A DNA stretch of 64,000 nt from Vigna angularis (taxonomy: Eukaryota; Streptophyta; Magnoliopsida; Fabales; Fabaceae), in NCBI RefSeq assembly GCF_016808095.1, contig NC_068970.1, forward strand, positions 50,565,630-50,629,629, written 5' to 3'. A model generated the notes under the pieces. The model worked only from the letters and a program-made list of their open reading frames with translations, was not told the origin of the DNA and did not search any database. This document shows, piece after piece, positions 33,621 through 45,258 of the stretch. The number at the start of each line of letters is the position of its first letter. The stretch's first letter is position 1. A program made the translations under genes and the position numbers.

Positions 33621-35793
33621 AAACAACATGCTTGGATAGAAATAAAGCTAAGAACTAAAGCTAAGAACTAAATAAGAACAATTAAAAATGGAATTAAAAG
33701 ACTAAAAATGTAAGAGAGAAAAAAGAGAAAACTTACGAATTGGAAGACAACTAAAAGGAGAAAAAAATTATTTATTCTTCTTTCTTTTAAATTTAAACTA
33801 TGTGAAGTCTTACATTGTTTGTTTTTTAAAGAAAAAAATAATATATAAACTTCTCTACAACCAAACCGAAAAAGAAAAACAAAAAAGCTGTAAAGGAATA
33901 AAATAGTCATGCTTCTTGTCTTCCTTTTATTTTCTTCATCTTTACTTTGTCTATGATAACATCACATAGAAACATAGAAAACATGATAAAGAAAAAAGTC
34001 GGTGAAGGTATTAATTCCTTTTAAGTTGTTGAGTCTTGGAAGTGCAGAATCGAGTTCTAGATTGGCAATAGCAAAATGGTGTCAAATTGGCTCCAACAAA
34101 ACCCTTTGCACAACATCATTAACAACGTCCTATTCAAAATTGTACAACATTAATCGATGTACTTTTGTAGGTTTATTACCGAACCCTAATTGAGTAAATT
34201 GTGATATAATTGTGATATAGAAAGAGACATACAGGAGCGAAGGGTTGAGAGAGAGCACATAAGAGAGTTTGGGACGAGAGAGGATGCGATTGCAGAGACA
34301 GTTCCATGCTTTGTTGATGCAGGCTACGGAAGCGAATGGTATAGCAGGAAGCCTTGTTAGACTGTTATGAAGAAGATCCTTTTAAGGCATCACATATCAT
34401 GAAACACATTCTCTTGAGACAAACTCTACCCCGAGAACTTGCCAAACGAACCCTTGTTGTTGAATGTTCTCAATAATACAAAGCCTGCTCATTATTGCAA
34501 CGACGAATATGCCATTATCAATGAATATTACGAGAGAACATCATAGTGAAGCAGAAAGAGGAAAATTGGAAGAATGTGGAACAATGGAAATGTAAGCGAA
34601 AAGATAAAAAAGGAAGAAAGGCAGCGACTGTATCTAGGCTTCGCAAATATGAACATGAGAATGTGAATAAAACTATGTGAAACCTATTAATTTGGAGATG
34701 AAATCTAAAAATGTTAAGAGGAAAAGGCGAGCGGGAAAGCGAAAAGTTTAACTTGACAGTCATGTGAAATATATTATAATATTTAAAGGTCATAAACCTC
34801 TTCAAAAAATAATTAAAACCCTCACTGTTATTAGTTTTTAAACAGTTCATTGAAATTATTTAAAATCATGTTAATTTGTGAATGATGTTTATAATATCTG
34901 TAAAATAACCTCATTAAATATCATTTTTTAGTACGCCTCCTGCTCCCACACGTGCAAACCCTAAACCAGTGAAGAGATAATCACTTAAAAGTAAAATGTT
35001 CTGTTTAAATATAATATTAAAAGTAAAACATATTTTATTAAATTATAAAAAGTGGAAACAACACCATTTGACTAAACTAGTAAAGGCTCAACATTTTTTA
35101 TATAGTAGGGAAACCAAACTCTAGAGAGAAGAAGTTCATAAAAAACACAACAACAAAACAATAAGACTTTATATAATGTTTAACTTTCTGATGTCTACTC
35201 AGTGTTACTTGTCAATCCTTATACACATATTTAATTAAAAAAAAATATAGTTTTACATTATAAAAATACACCAATTCATTGACCCACTTTAATAATTTAT
35301 ATTAAAATTTTAAATTATAAATTATTTTTTAATTAAAACATTAATATTTTAAATTATTAAATGTTATTGTTTGGTAGCGTTAAAATATAACCCGTCTTTA
35401 TAGAGACCAAAACCTCCAACAAGCATCTTCTTTTGTTTTTCTTTTTCTTTTTCTTGATACTTCAAACTTCTGTTTTTTTATTTCCATGGGACGTTAAATC
35501 ATTTTATACATGAATAAAATAAGGCATATTTTGGTTACATGGATATTTCCGCTAAAAATCACAGCTAGTTTTGTATGTAATTAATTACAACATTCTATAG
35601 CACCAAATTTTGCCGTTTTCACCTGAAGTTGATTGCGTGTGTTCGTTGGAACATTCATCCCAATGTTGAGTACTGACACATCAGAGATCACAAAAAGTTA
35701 TGAACAACACATAAATATAATACAAGAGACAAATATATACGTGAAACCAAAGGGCGTTAGGCTTCAAACATCAAACTAAACACTCACTTAGCA
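33621..35793. other. Spacer and LecRK3 upstream region
   Basis: AT-rich. No gene recognised between 33650 and 35380. The last ~400 bp would contain the LecRK3 promoter; ATATATAC near 35735 is a TATA-like candidate about 60 bp from the start codon. Confidence 0.4.
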
Positions 35794-37704
35794 ATGGCTT
35801 CGAGTGGATGGAGAACCATTTTCTTTTTGTTCATAATCAACACTGCAAAAGTTCAACCTCACTCTTTCGATTACCCAAACTTCAATTCATCTTATGCAAA
35901 GCAACTAAAGTTGGAAGGTAATGCTTCCACCTCAGGTTCTGCTATCCAACTCACAGTAAACGCAACGGATCCAAAGAACAACGGGTCTGGGACAGTAGGA
36001 AGAGTGACATATCCAGAGGAGATAAATCTTTGGGACAAGAGTTCAAATGAACTAAAAGACTTCACCACAAACTTTTCCTTTCTTCTTTCCTCCAATCAGA
36101 GTTTCTATGGAGATGGTTTAGCATTCTTCCTTGCAAGCCCAAATCTTCCATCCACAGACGATGAAAACCTAAGAGGGGGAGGCCTTGGTATAGGGCTTGT
36201 TGTTGGCACAGAAAATCTCATTGAGACTGATTATCAATTTGTGGCAGTGGAGTTTGACACCTACTCAGACAACTGGGACCCAGATGGGGCTCATGTAGGT
36301 GTAAATATCAATGCTATGAAGTCTGAAATATTTGAGACATGGTGGCCAAATATCACGCAAGGGGAAGTATGTAACTGTAGTATTGTATACAATTCTAGAA
36401 AGAATATTTTGAAGGTTTCTTTCACGGGATCCATGTTAGGTGCTGGGAATGAAACTACTCAGCAACTTTCATACCACGTTAATATCAGAGATCAATTACC
36501 AAAGTCAGTTATCGTTGGCATATCAGCTGCGACAGGAAGATATGCTGAGGAACATACCTTGCTCTCATGGTCATTTAGCACAAGTACAAGCCCACCACCA
36601 AGTGTGGTTAATTCAACGAAGAAATACAAGTTAATCAGTTCAATAATGTTGGAGGGAGTTGTAATTGGTACATTGTTGTTTTTTATTCTGTTAGGGTTGG
36701 TGTATATTTTGTTAAGAAGGATAAACAAAGGAAAAGAAAAGCGCACTTCTCATCTGAAGATGGATGATGACTTCCACGAGAGAACTACAGAGATTAACTA
36801 TCATGAATTGGCCGCTGCAACCAACAACTTTGAAGAGACACATAAACTAGGCCAAGGTGGCTTGGGCTGTGTTTATAAAGGCTATTTTGAATCCTTGAAC
36901 TCCTATGTTGCTATAAAGAAGATATCAACAGGTTCACCACAGGTTTTGAAGGAATATGCAGCAGAAGTGACGATCGTTAGCCAATTGAGGCACAGGAATT
37001 TGATGAAACTCACCGGTTGGTGCCACAAGAAGAATGATCTCTTCTTAATATACGAGTACATGCCAAATGGCAGCTTGGATTCTTGTCTTTTTGGTGGAGA
37101 GAAGTTCTTGTCATGGAAAATGAGGTACAATGTAGCTTTGGGCTTGGCATCAGCATTGCTTTACCTTCAGGAAGAATGGGAGAAATGTGTGCTTCACAGG
37201 GACATCAAATCAAGCAACATATTGCTGGACTCCAACTTCAACCCTAAGCTTGGGGACTTTGGCCAGGCAAGGCTGGTGGATCATGATAAAGGGTCAGAAA
37301 CGACGGATGTTGCTGGGACCATGGGTTACATAGCTCCTGAATGTATGAACACAGGCCAGGCTCGAAAGGAATCTGATATATTCAGTTTTGGGATTGTTGT
37401 GTTGGAGATAGCCACTGGAAGAAAAGCCGTTCACCATGAAGACATGGAGGGTGAAGTATCAGTGGTTGAGTGGGTATGGAGGCTCTATGGATTGAGGAAT
37501 CTCCTTGCAGCAGTAGATCCAAAGCTGCATGGGGAATTTGATGTGCAGCAAATGGAATGCTTAGTCGTTGTTGGTCTTTGGTGTGCTAGTCCAGATTTTG
37601 CATCCAGACCAACCATAAGGCAAGTGATGAAGGTGCTTAAGTTTGAAGCTTCTTTGCCAATTCTCTCACAGCAGATCCCATGCAAGCCTCTTTCTGTCCA
37701 ATAA
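35794..37704 (+). CDS. L-type lectin receptor-like kinase, apparently active kinase (LecRK3)
   Basis: An intronless frame of 636 residues. Signal peptide about 1-20 (MASSGWRTIFFLFIINTAKV), legume lectin domain about 24-262 with YGDGLAFFLASPNLP, GGGLGIGL and VEFDTYSDNWDP..HVGVNIN, Pro/Ser-rich juxtamembrane linker (265-275), membrane helix about 283-307, kinase about 345-620. The loop is LGQGGLGCV (Leu for the usual Phe). Lys375, HRD (468-470), DFG (488-490) and APE (514-516) are all present, so activity is expected. It is closest to LecRK2 in sequence (shared SSNQS.YGDGLAFFLASPN and activation segment LVDHDKGSETTDVAGTMGY), consistent with local duplication. The start is the first ATG, directly before the signal peptide. 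Confidence 0.94.
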   Translation: MASSGWRTIFFLFIINTAKVQPHSFDYPNFNSSYAKQLKLEGNASTSGSAIQLTVNATDPKNNGSGTVGRVTYPEEINLWDKSSNELKDFTTNFSFLLSSNQSFYGDGLAFFLASPNLPSTDDENLRGGGLGIGLVVGTENLIETDYQFVAVEFDTYSDNWDPDGAHVGVNINAMKSEIFETWWPNITQGEVCNCSIVYNSRKNILKVSFTGSMLGAGNETTQQLSYHVNIRDQLPKSVIVGISAATGRYAEEHTLLSWSFSTSTSPPPSVVNSTKKYKLISSIMLEGVVIGTLLFFILLGLVYILLRRINKGKEKRTSHLKMDDDFHERTTEINYHELAAATNNFEETHKLGQGGLGCVYKGYFESLNSYVAIKKISTGSPQVLKEYAAEVTIVSQLRHRNLMKLTGWCHKKNDLFLIYEYMPNGSLDSCLFGGEKFLSWKMRYNVALGLASALLYLQEEWEKCVLHRDIKSSNILLDSNFNPKLGDFGQARLVDHDKGSETTDVAGTMGYIAPECMNTGQARKESDIFSFGIVVLEIATGRKAVHHEDMEGEVSVVEWVWRLYGLRNLLAAVDPKLHGEFDVQQMECLVVVGLWCASPDFASRPTIRQVMKVLKFEASLPILSQQIPCKPLSVQ

Positions 37705-37742
37705 CTTGTCAGATATATTTTTTTTCTTGTAAGACTTGTCAG

Positions 37743-37826
37743 CTATTCTCAAAATAATGCAACGTTGTGTCCTTTTATTATCATCTATTCTCAAAATAAT
37801 GCAACGTTGTGTCCTTTTATTATCAT
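37743..37826. repeat. Perfect 42-bp tandem duplication just 3' of LecRK3
   Basis: Two identical 42-bp copies (37743-37784 and 37785-37826), each starting CTATTCTCAAAATAATG and ending TTTTATTATCAT, about 40 bp after the stop codon, so probably in the 3' UTR. Confidence 0.95.
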
Positions 37827-38088
37827 GTGTGTTTTCACAAAATGTATGTACTTATCAACATATACAAATAAATATTACTGTAGTCTTTCATGAAACGTGG
37901 TTGATACTCTTTATAATCTATGTCAAAGTTTAGTATAACCTTTTAAAGGTCTCAAAAGAGAATGGATCTAGCTGAGGTTAGAGCGAACCATTTTCCAAAA
38001 CACTATTTTAATTCCTAAGTCGTCTACTAACTATTAAAAAGTATCTAACTCCTGCAAAACTTATTAAACATTATTTTGTGAAAAAGCT

Positions 38089-38490
38089 TTAGAAAACTAT
38101 TACAACCCATCCTCTGCCCACCTTTCTGGTGTTTTCTTGTGTTTCAGGCGCCACATCCAAGAATAAAAGAACACCCATGGTGAATTCATCAATGGGTAGC
38201 CATACATGAAGTTGTGTGAATATACTAAGATAAACGTAAAAGAAATCATTCGTGTAGCTCTCCTTGTCGTGGAAAACACAGTCGATGCCGCATACTCTCT
38301 TCATACCGACTATGTCTTTTAACACCTCGTGTTGAAATATGTAGATGTTGCTTTTCCAACACTCGAGTATTTTGGCCCATTTGAAATCTGATTTTTGGGT
38401 ATGAACCTTAGAATCAACCAAATTGCATCCCTCTCTTAGCTCCAATAAGGTCTCGGCATGCTCCTTAGGAGGATCGTCCAGAGTCTCCAT
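38089..38490 (-). pseudogene. Possible gypsy-type transposon N-terminal fragment
   Basis: A 133-codon frame containing FFYVYLSIFTQLHVWLPID followed by EFTMGVLLFLDVAPETQ. This resembles the hydrophobic block (LPFT.FE..VL..LNVAPSQL) of the plant putative gypsy-type transposon domain. No other domain is present and the ends are undefined. Identity is from memory and tentative. Confidence 0.4.
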
Positions 38491-39150
38491 AAAGTGCTCA
38501 ACACTTACCCCTAATCATAGCAAAGATGTGGTATTTGAAGATACTGACACCCGACTACCAATGTTACTACAACTATCAAAACTAGACACACTTGCTACAA
38601 GGTGGCGAACATTAATCTTAAGCAGAAACGAGCTTTCAATTGGTACAAAAAACAAGTTTGGCTATCGAACTTGATGGTAAAGTTTAAATTTGCCTACCTC
38701 TATTTGTAGAGAGGTGGTCATGGTTCAACTCCAAAACCTAATGGGCCAGATCCATCCCAATAAAGCCCATAAACCCCTCGTACCTTGCCACCCATCCCAT
38801 CGAGAACCTGCACCGCTTTTGAGAAGACCATCACTTCGATTCGTGTGCTAAGCCTCTTATCAAAGATCACATCCCCTCGAAGCTGAAGACTAGTTATTTA
38901 AACATCTTCTTTGCATTGCTCCTTGAGGTTGGGGCTACTATACCCGTATGGGTACAGTAAAAAATAACAAATTTCTTTTGCAAATCGTCTTTTGCATAGT
39001 TAAGACATTACTGACACCTCGCTTCGGTTACTGGCATCATAATGGCATTTTTTTCATCTCTTCTAGCCATGAAAAAACTGAGGGACTAGTGCACTGTATG
39101 TGTTTGAAGACCTATTAGTTTGAGGTCTTCAACTTACATATGGTTGAACT
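38491..39150. other. Spacer, nothing recognised
   Basis: No confident gene or repeat; a CACTA terminus that could bound the downstream gene fragments was sought here and not found. Confidence 0.4.
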
Positions 39151-39179
39151 CGGATACCGGAAACTTGGTACGAGATAAT

Positions 39180-40060
39180 CTATAGTCAAAGTAACCATTC
39201 AAATAATGTGTGTGAACCAACCAGATATGGTTAGAGACTTCATTGTATACACATCCTTGGACTTGGGGAAGTCTGCATATCAGTTGAAAAACCTAGACCC
39301 TTTGTTGGGTCAAGGCATTTTATCTTCAAATGGGGCAAAATGGGTCCATCAAAGAAAGATCCTAGCTCCAGAACTATACATGGACAGGATTAAGGTATAT
39401 AAGGTTTTCATTTTGCTTGTTACTATACTTGATTTCATTAATATCCTAACTTGCATTAACTTTATTTTATGTGCTCCCAAAGGGAATGATGAATATAGTC
39501 AGTGAGTCTGTTGTATCTGTGGTAAACTCGTGGAGTAAAAGAATAGAAGTAGAAGGTGGAGTTGCTAACATCGAAATTGATGAGTGCATGAGAAATTTCT
39601 CTGGGAATGTTATTTCAAAAGCATGCTTTGGAAGCAATTATACCAAGAGTGAAGAGATTTTCTTGAGATTCGTAGCTCTCTAAGAGTTATTGTCCTGGAA
39701 AAATATGTTCAGACTTATCCCTGGCATGAGGTGCAATACAGTTTTTCCTTATGGGTCATAAAATATTGTTATAATTGTCCTTTCCTTTTTTCAACTTAAG
39801 ATTAATTTACGTGTGCATGTTACAACTACCTTCCAATAAAGACCAATAGAGAAATATGGACATTAGAAAAGGAGGTGAAAGAAATGATACTCCAGGTGGT
39901 GAAGGAAACTACTTTTGAGAAGGACTTGCTGCAAGTGGTTCTTGAAATTGTTAATAAGAGGCTATTGACAATTTCATCGTTGATAACTAGAAGAATATAT
40001 ACTTGGCAAGCTATGAGACAATTGCAGTTTCTGCTACATGGTGCAAAATTATCAAAGCAC
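39180..40060 (+). pseudogene. Cytochrome P450 fragment, CYP714-like
   Basis: Reads VNQPDMVRDFIVYTSLDLGK, PLLGQGILSSNGAKW and HQRKILAPELYMDRIK (C-helix region). After an intron-like gap (about 39395-39480) it continues with MMNIVSESVVSVVNSWSKRI, MRNFSGNVISKACFGSNYTK and LEKEVKEMILQVVKE, then NIYLASYETIAVSATWC (I-helix, where AGYET is usual). This order fits CYP714, a family that oxidises gibberellin-type substrates in the ER. It has in-frame stops (one directly before KNIYLA), a frame change near 39680, and lacks the N-terminal anchor and everything after the I-helix, including ExxR and the heme-binding cysteine. It runs straight into GDSL-lipase sequence. Confidence 0.75.
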
Positions 40061-40061
40061 A

Positions 40062-40361
40062 GTCAACCAAGTGGTATCTTTACATCAGATCAGTTTGCAG
40101 ATGCTCTTATTAATGCATATAGTGATCAACTAAAAGTTAGTCTCTAACTCTCTTTGTCTTTACCAATTCATGTTTTCCTCTTCAATTTGTCTGTTATTAA
40201 ATGAATTGCATAAAAAAAAACTTGTGTTTGTCATGCAGACTTTGTACAACTATGGACCAATAAAAATGGTGTTGTTTGGAATAGGCCAAATAGGTTGCAT
40301 CCCAAATGAGTTGGCCAGAAACAGCCCAGATGGTATAACATACAAGAGTTTTTCATCCTAA
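40062..40361 (+). pseudogene. GDSL esterase/lipase exon fragments
   Basis: One exon piece reads FTSDQFADALINAYSDQLK and ends at 40135 before GTTAG. An intron follows (40136-40238, ending ..CATGCAG), and the next exon reads TLYNYGPIKMVLFGIGQIGC then IPNELARNSPDGITY. These match the C-terminal half of plant secreted GDSL lipases (..YG.RK..LFGIGQIGCSPN..). The catalytic Ser block and the C-terminal Asp/His block are absent. The intact splice sites mean this piece was moved as genomic DNA. It follows the P450 fragment in the same direction. Confidence 0.72.
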
Positions 40362-40621
40362 AATATTGACTTTACTGTCCTAGCAAACAAAAAAGTTGAA
40401 CAAGCTAAACCGAACACAACTGATGACAAAGAAATAGATGCTACAAAGAAATAGATGCTAGATTGGGGAACAAGAGTGAAAATAATCGATGGGATTGACA
40501 AAAATATTTGGTCATAATGAACTTCAAGAAAATACAATTGAATCCTACATTGGAATCTTACATTTCTAAACTGGACAGCATTATAAATGCAGCAAAAATA
40601 AATGAAGAACACGCCCTAACT

Positions 40622-41353
40622 CTATTCAGTGCTAGAACTTTGAAATTCATCTTCGTTGTCATCTTCACCTTCTCCCTCTTCATTGTATTCTTCTGATTCA
40701 ATTGTATCTTCATCCATTTGCCCTTGAAATGATGAAATATTTTTGGGGTCCACTTGTTCAAGACCAGCTTCTATATCTTGTAATCGGACAACTTCTTCAA
40801 CTTCAATGACGTCATTAACATGTGACATTTCCTCCACTTGGTATGGAACATCGGTTTCTACACCATTAGAATCAATGCATCCTCTAGGCTTCGTCTTTAT
40901 CGCAACACACCAACCTTGTTTGTCCGTGCGTGATGTAGGATATGGTACATAATAAACTTGTACATGATGTGCAATTATAAAAGGATCAAACAACACATAT
41001 ATTTTATCCATTCAAATATCCACAATGCCATACTTTGAATCCACCCTTGTACCTACTCTCGATGGATCAAACCAATCGCAATAAAATAATACAATTTTCT
41101 TTTCAGTGGTTGTTGAATTGTATTCCAACTCATAGATGTGTTTAATGACACCATAGAAATCATCTTGACCTCCTTCTGTTAGCCCTTTAACATGAACCCC
41201 ACTATTTATTGTCCTCTTGCCCTGGCTCCATGCATGGGTATGTAATTTGTATCCATTAGCAAAGAATGTGTGCCATTCCTTTACAAACCTTCAAGGAGCA
41301 ATTAATAAATCTCTAAGATGTTGGTTCCTCACACTTAAAGGCTCGTCATGAAC
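40622..41353 (-). pseudogene. CACTA TNP2 transposase, C-terminal (DUF4216-type) part
   Basis: From an acceptor-like ..TGTAG at 41354 the minus strand reads VHDEPLSVRNQHLRDLLIAP, stop, RFVKEWHTFFANGYKLHTHAW, INSGVHVKG, then VLFYCDWFDPSRVGTRVDSK, a stop, and DPFIIAHHVQVYYVPYP with an acidic tail. This is the C-terminal domain of En/Spm TNP2-type proteins. It lies head-to-head with, and opposite to, the rest of a TNP2 gene at 41539-44071. Confidence 0.7.
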
Positions 41354-41538
41354 CTACATTTAGAAAGGATATGAAACTATTCAATAATGTAATCATTAAA
41401 TAATTAAGGAATAAATGAATGAGTAAGAATGATTGGAAGTTGAACTTTTTTTCTAAACCACAAAGGGAAATTAGCATGTATGTATGTCGAATTGTTTGAC
41501 TCAGATAGTTGATAGGTATGTAAGAATGAGCTGTCGAC

Positions 41539-44071
41539 ATGTATAAAAATTGTACAAAGATTCTGAACGAAAAAGTTGTCAAGGTTCACCTCTACAAGGT
41601 GGGTTTCAAGCCTAATTATTTCATTTGGAAGAATCATGGGGAAAGAATGCCAGAAGATGATGTAGAAATCATGAAAGTTGGATGGGTGTTGAGACAGAAG
41701 GTGGTCCAATTAACAAATTTATGACAATGGAAGACATGGTGCATGATGCTCTTAGGCAAAATGAGTCGTGCCAAGCAACTACTTCAAATAACATTGAAGA
41801 GGCTCTGAAGGAAGATACACAAAGGTTTTATAATCTTTTGTTGGATGAAAACCAGTCGTTGTATGAAGGAGCATCAGACTCAAAATTATCAATGTGTGTC
41901 AGGATATTAGCTTGCAAGTCAAATTGAAATATCCTTAACCAATGCTTAGATTTTATTGCAAAAATGGTTATGGATGGAACACCCATCAAATCAGGTTTGC
42001 CTAAAACATACTACGATGCAAAAAAGTGTGTATGAAAGTTCGGATTACAATTGCAGAGGATTGATTGTTGCGTGGATGGTTTCATGCTCTTCTATGATAA
42101 TGAATATGGTAAGAATGATGGGGCGTTGCTTGAATGCAAATTTTGTGAAAAGCCAAGATTTCAACCATGTAACACGGGAGCAACAACTACAAAAGAAGTT
42201 CCTGTGAAATCAGTGTTCTATTTGCCATTAATTCCTAGACTACAAAGAATGTATGCCTCAACACAAACTACAGGACATATGACATGGCACTATCAGAACA
42301 GGTCAACGAAAGGTGTTTTGCGTCATCCATGTGGTAGAGAGGCTGGGAAGCACTTTGATAGTGTATATCCTGACTTTGGTATCGAGCCATGCAATGTACG
42401 ACTCGGTTTATGCTCTGACGGTTTTAACCCATATGTACAGGCATCAAATATACCATATTCATGTTGGCCAGTTATTGTCACCCCTTACAATCTTCCTCCA
42501 GAAATCTGCATGTCTAAACCTTACATGTTTTTGACATGTCTCATTCCCGGGCCATTCAATCCAAAGGTTGGCATAGATGTTTACTTAGAGTCCTTGATAG
42601 ACGAATTGAAGAAGTTGTGGACGGGTGTGATAACATATGATATTTCAAGGAAACAAAACTTTATTTTGAGGGCCATGCTGATGTGGACAATTAATGATTT
42701 TCCTGCTTATGGTATGTTGTCCGGCTAGAGCACTCATGGTAAACTGGCATGTCCACATTGCATAGAGCATACAAAGGCTTTTAGATTATATCATGGGGCA
42801 AAAAATTCGTGGTTTGATTCCTATTGGAGGTTTTTACCGAATGACCATGCCTTTAGGAGGAATAGGAATGCTTTCAAGAAGGGGGAAGTGGAGATGGATG
42901 ATGCACCACCATATCTGACGGGAGTAGAAGTTTGGAATAAAATCAATGGTTATCCTAAAATAACTGAAAATGGTGCACGAAGAATTGATGGATACGGTGA
43001 GTGACATAATTGGACGAAAAGAAGCATCTTTTAGGATCTGCCCTATTGGAAGGATAATTTGTTAAGGCATAATCTTGATTTCATGCACATTGGAAAAAAT
43101 TTCTTTGACAACATCTTCAATACTGTGATGAATGTTGCAGGGAAGACAACAGACAATGAAAAGGCACGAATGGATATAGCTTTGTACGGTAGACGAAAAG
43201 ATTTGGAGCTAAAAAGTCATAGCAATGGAAACATGTACAAGCCAAAAGCAAATTATACACTTTCAGCAGATCAAACAAAACAAGTTTGTCATTGAGTAAA
43301 AGATCTTAGGATGCCTGACGGATATTCTTCTAACTTGTCAAGGTGTGTTGATGTGAATAGGGGAAAGCTCATTGGGATGAAAAGCCATGATTGCCATGTG
43401 TTTATGGAATGCTTACTTCCTATAGCGTTTAGTTCTTTACCGGCTCATGTTCTCAATCCCATTACAGAGATAAGTCATTTCTTCAGAGATTTGTGTTCTA
43501 CAACATTGAACGAGGATGACCTAGTGAAGATGGAAGAAAAGATTCCAATCATTCTGTGCAAGATGGAGAGAATATTTCCTCCCTCATTCTTTGATTCTAT
43601 GGAACATCTCCCTATCCATCTTCCATATGAGGCAAGACTTGGTGGACCAGTCCACTATAGGTGGATGTACCCATTTGAAAGGTGACAATATGACATCTTA
43701 TTGTTCAATTTACTTGGCATAATTCAAAAATCCTAACATGTCACTTTCGTAATTGTAGGTTCATGGGATATGCTAAACGTTCGGTTAAGAATAAAGCTAG
43801 GGTTGAAGGATCTATTTGTGCATCATACTTGCACAGAGAGATAACTCATTTTTTTTTCCACTATTTCAAAAATTTCATGTTAACACCACAAAGCAGTAGA
43901 AATGAAGTAGACACTGAAACAGAAAGCCTTACGACAACATTATCAGTGTTTGACCAACCTGGTCGTCATTCTGGGAGGGAATCAACTCATTGGTTAAGGG
44001 ATGAAGAATTGAGATCAGCTCATGTTCATGTTTTGATCAATTGCAATGAAGTTCAACCTTACCTTGAGTAA
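41539..44071 (+). pseudogene. CACTA TNP2 transposase, N-terminal and central parts
   Basis: Begins within the transposase-associated domain (KVVKVHLYKVGFKPNYFIWK, NHGE) and continues through YYDAKKC, VFYLPLIPRLQRMYAS and HPCGREAGKHFDSVYPDFG, then CWPVIVTPYNLPPEICMS and WTINDFPAYGMLSG, a stop, CPHC, NLDFMHIGKNFFDNIFN and LIGMKSHDCHVFMECLLPI to VHYRWMYPFER. An intron (about 43685-43758) precedes a last piece ending NEVQPYLE at 44071, followed by a good donor (GTAAGC). TNP2 is the DDE-type transposase of En/Spm elements. At least three stops and two or more frame changes make it non-functional. The C-terminal exons are missing downstream and appear inverted upstream. Confidence 0.82.
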
Positions 44072-44172
44072 GCCTCCTAAATCAATTATATTTCCCAAAT
44101 ATTTCTTACTGATATATTTAATTGTCTTTGATAATAACTAAGCAGATCAAACATTTATCAAGTTCTACTTAG

Positions 44173-45258
44173 GTTATATAGTTTGGAATGAAGAATAAAA
44201 TTTAGAGTGTTGAAGTTGGAACATATTTTAGAGTGTTGAAGTTGGAACATATTTTAACTATAGGAGTGGTGGTAGGGACAATGGGTATTTATGTGGAAAC
44301 AGTTGTTATCATTGTTGGGTATTGAAGGTACCAATAACCTAACATATTTTATTACCCTAAAACTAAAATATATTAATATTCTTTTACTGAATCGAGTATT
44401 TTAAAAATTTATTATATTTTTTTCATCATAAAAATTTAAACCTACTAGTTATTTGACCTTGGATTAATTAGGTCATAGGAGGCCATTATTCCGTTTGGAT
44501 TTGCACAATAGCTTTCCATAGAATTGTAAGTCATCATCATTGCAATAACTATTAGTAACTTTTCTCATCCCTTTTATTTTTATAGCCATACATGTCTCTG
44601 TCACACAATAAAAGAAGACGAGAAAAAAAAATAGGAATTTGTTGTGTTTTATTTTTCACTTTTTATCTTTTCAAGGAATGACAAAAATCCAATGCAGACG
44701 TGGAATATGAAATCTTGAATTGAAACAGAGATTTGGAATGAGTGTACATAAAATTATCTGTTAATTTAATTTTTTAAGTTTAATTATATTTTAATTTTTA
44801 TTAACATTGAAATAGAGACAAATGGTTTAAAAGAATGAAAAATCATATTACAACAGTAAAATAATTTTATTATTTAATTACTTTTTAATTTTTTTATAAA
44901 ATAATTATAATTGTATAATATTTATGACATTTTTGTTCTTTAAATAAAATAAAATTATAAAGTAGTTTTCATTTAATATTGTAGAAATGTGTAACAGTAG
45001 GGTCTAGGTTTTGTAGTTGGTTATCACGTCAGTCTCACACACTAGAGATCCCCATTTCGAACCTGGGTTCATACAATCTAATTAATTTAACTTATACAGT
45101 TTGGAATGAAGAAGAAAATTTAGAGTGTTGAAGTTGGAACATATTTTAGAGTGTTGAAGTTGGAACATATTTTAACTATAGGAGTGGTGGTAGGGACAAT
45201 GGGTATTGATATGGAAACAGTGGTTATCAATGATGGGTATTGAGAGTACCAATAACCA
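44173..45258 (+). repeat. Pair of ~165-bp direct repeats (44173-44342 and 45093-45258)
   Basis: Both copies start TTATAYAGTTTGGAATGAAG, contain an internal double copy of GTGTTGAAGTTGGAACATAT, then AACTATAGGAGTGGTGG, and end TACCAATAACC. They are about 90% identical by eye and 920 bp apart. Function unknown; probably internal CACTA sequence duplicated in place. Confidence 0.8.
45002..45074 (+). pseudogene. Degenerate tRNA-Val(CAC)-like sequence
   Basis: 73 bp resembling plant tRNA-Val: GTAGTTGGTTATCACG (D-arm), an anticodon loop CTCACAC with CAC, and TTCGAAC in the T-loop with flanking CCCA/TGGG. The acceptor ends (GTCTAGG and TTCATAC) pair poorly, the anticodon stem has a mismatch and the innermost T-stem pair is lost, so I call it a pseudogene. 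No poly-T terminator follows closely. Confidence 0.65.

Noticed and set aside
34518..34850. 110-codon Phe/Leu/Ser-rich minus-strand frame
   Set aside because: Typical AT-rich random frame without a recognisable domain.
45002..45074. Functional tRNA-Val gene
   Set aside because: The acceptor stem is largely unpaired and both anticodon and T stems have mismatches.
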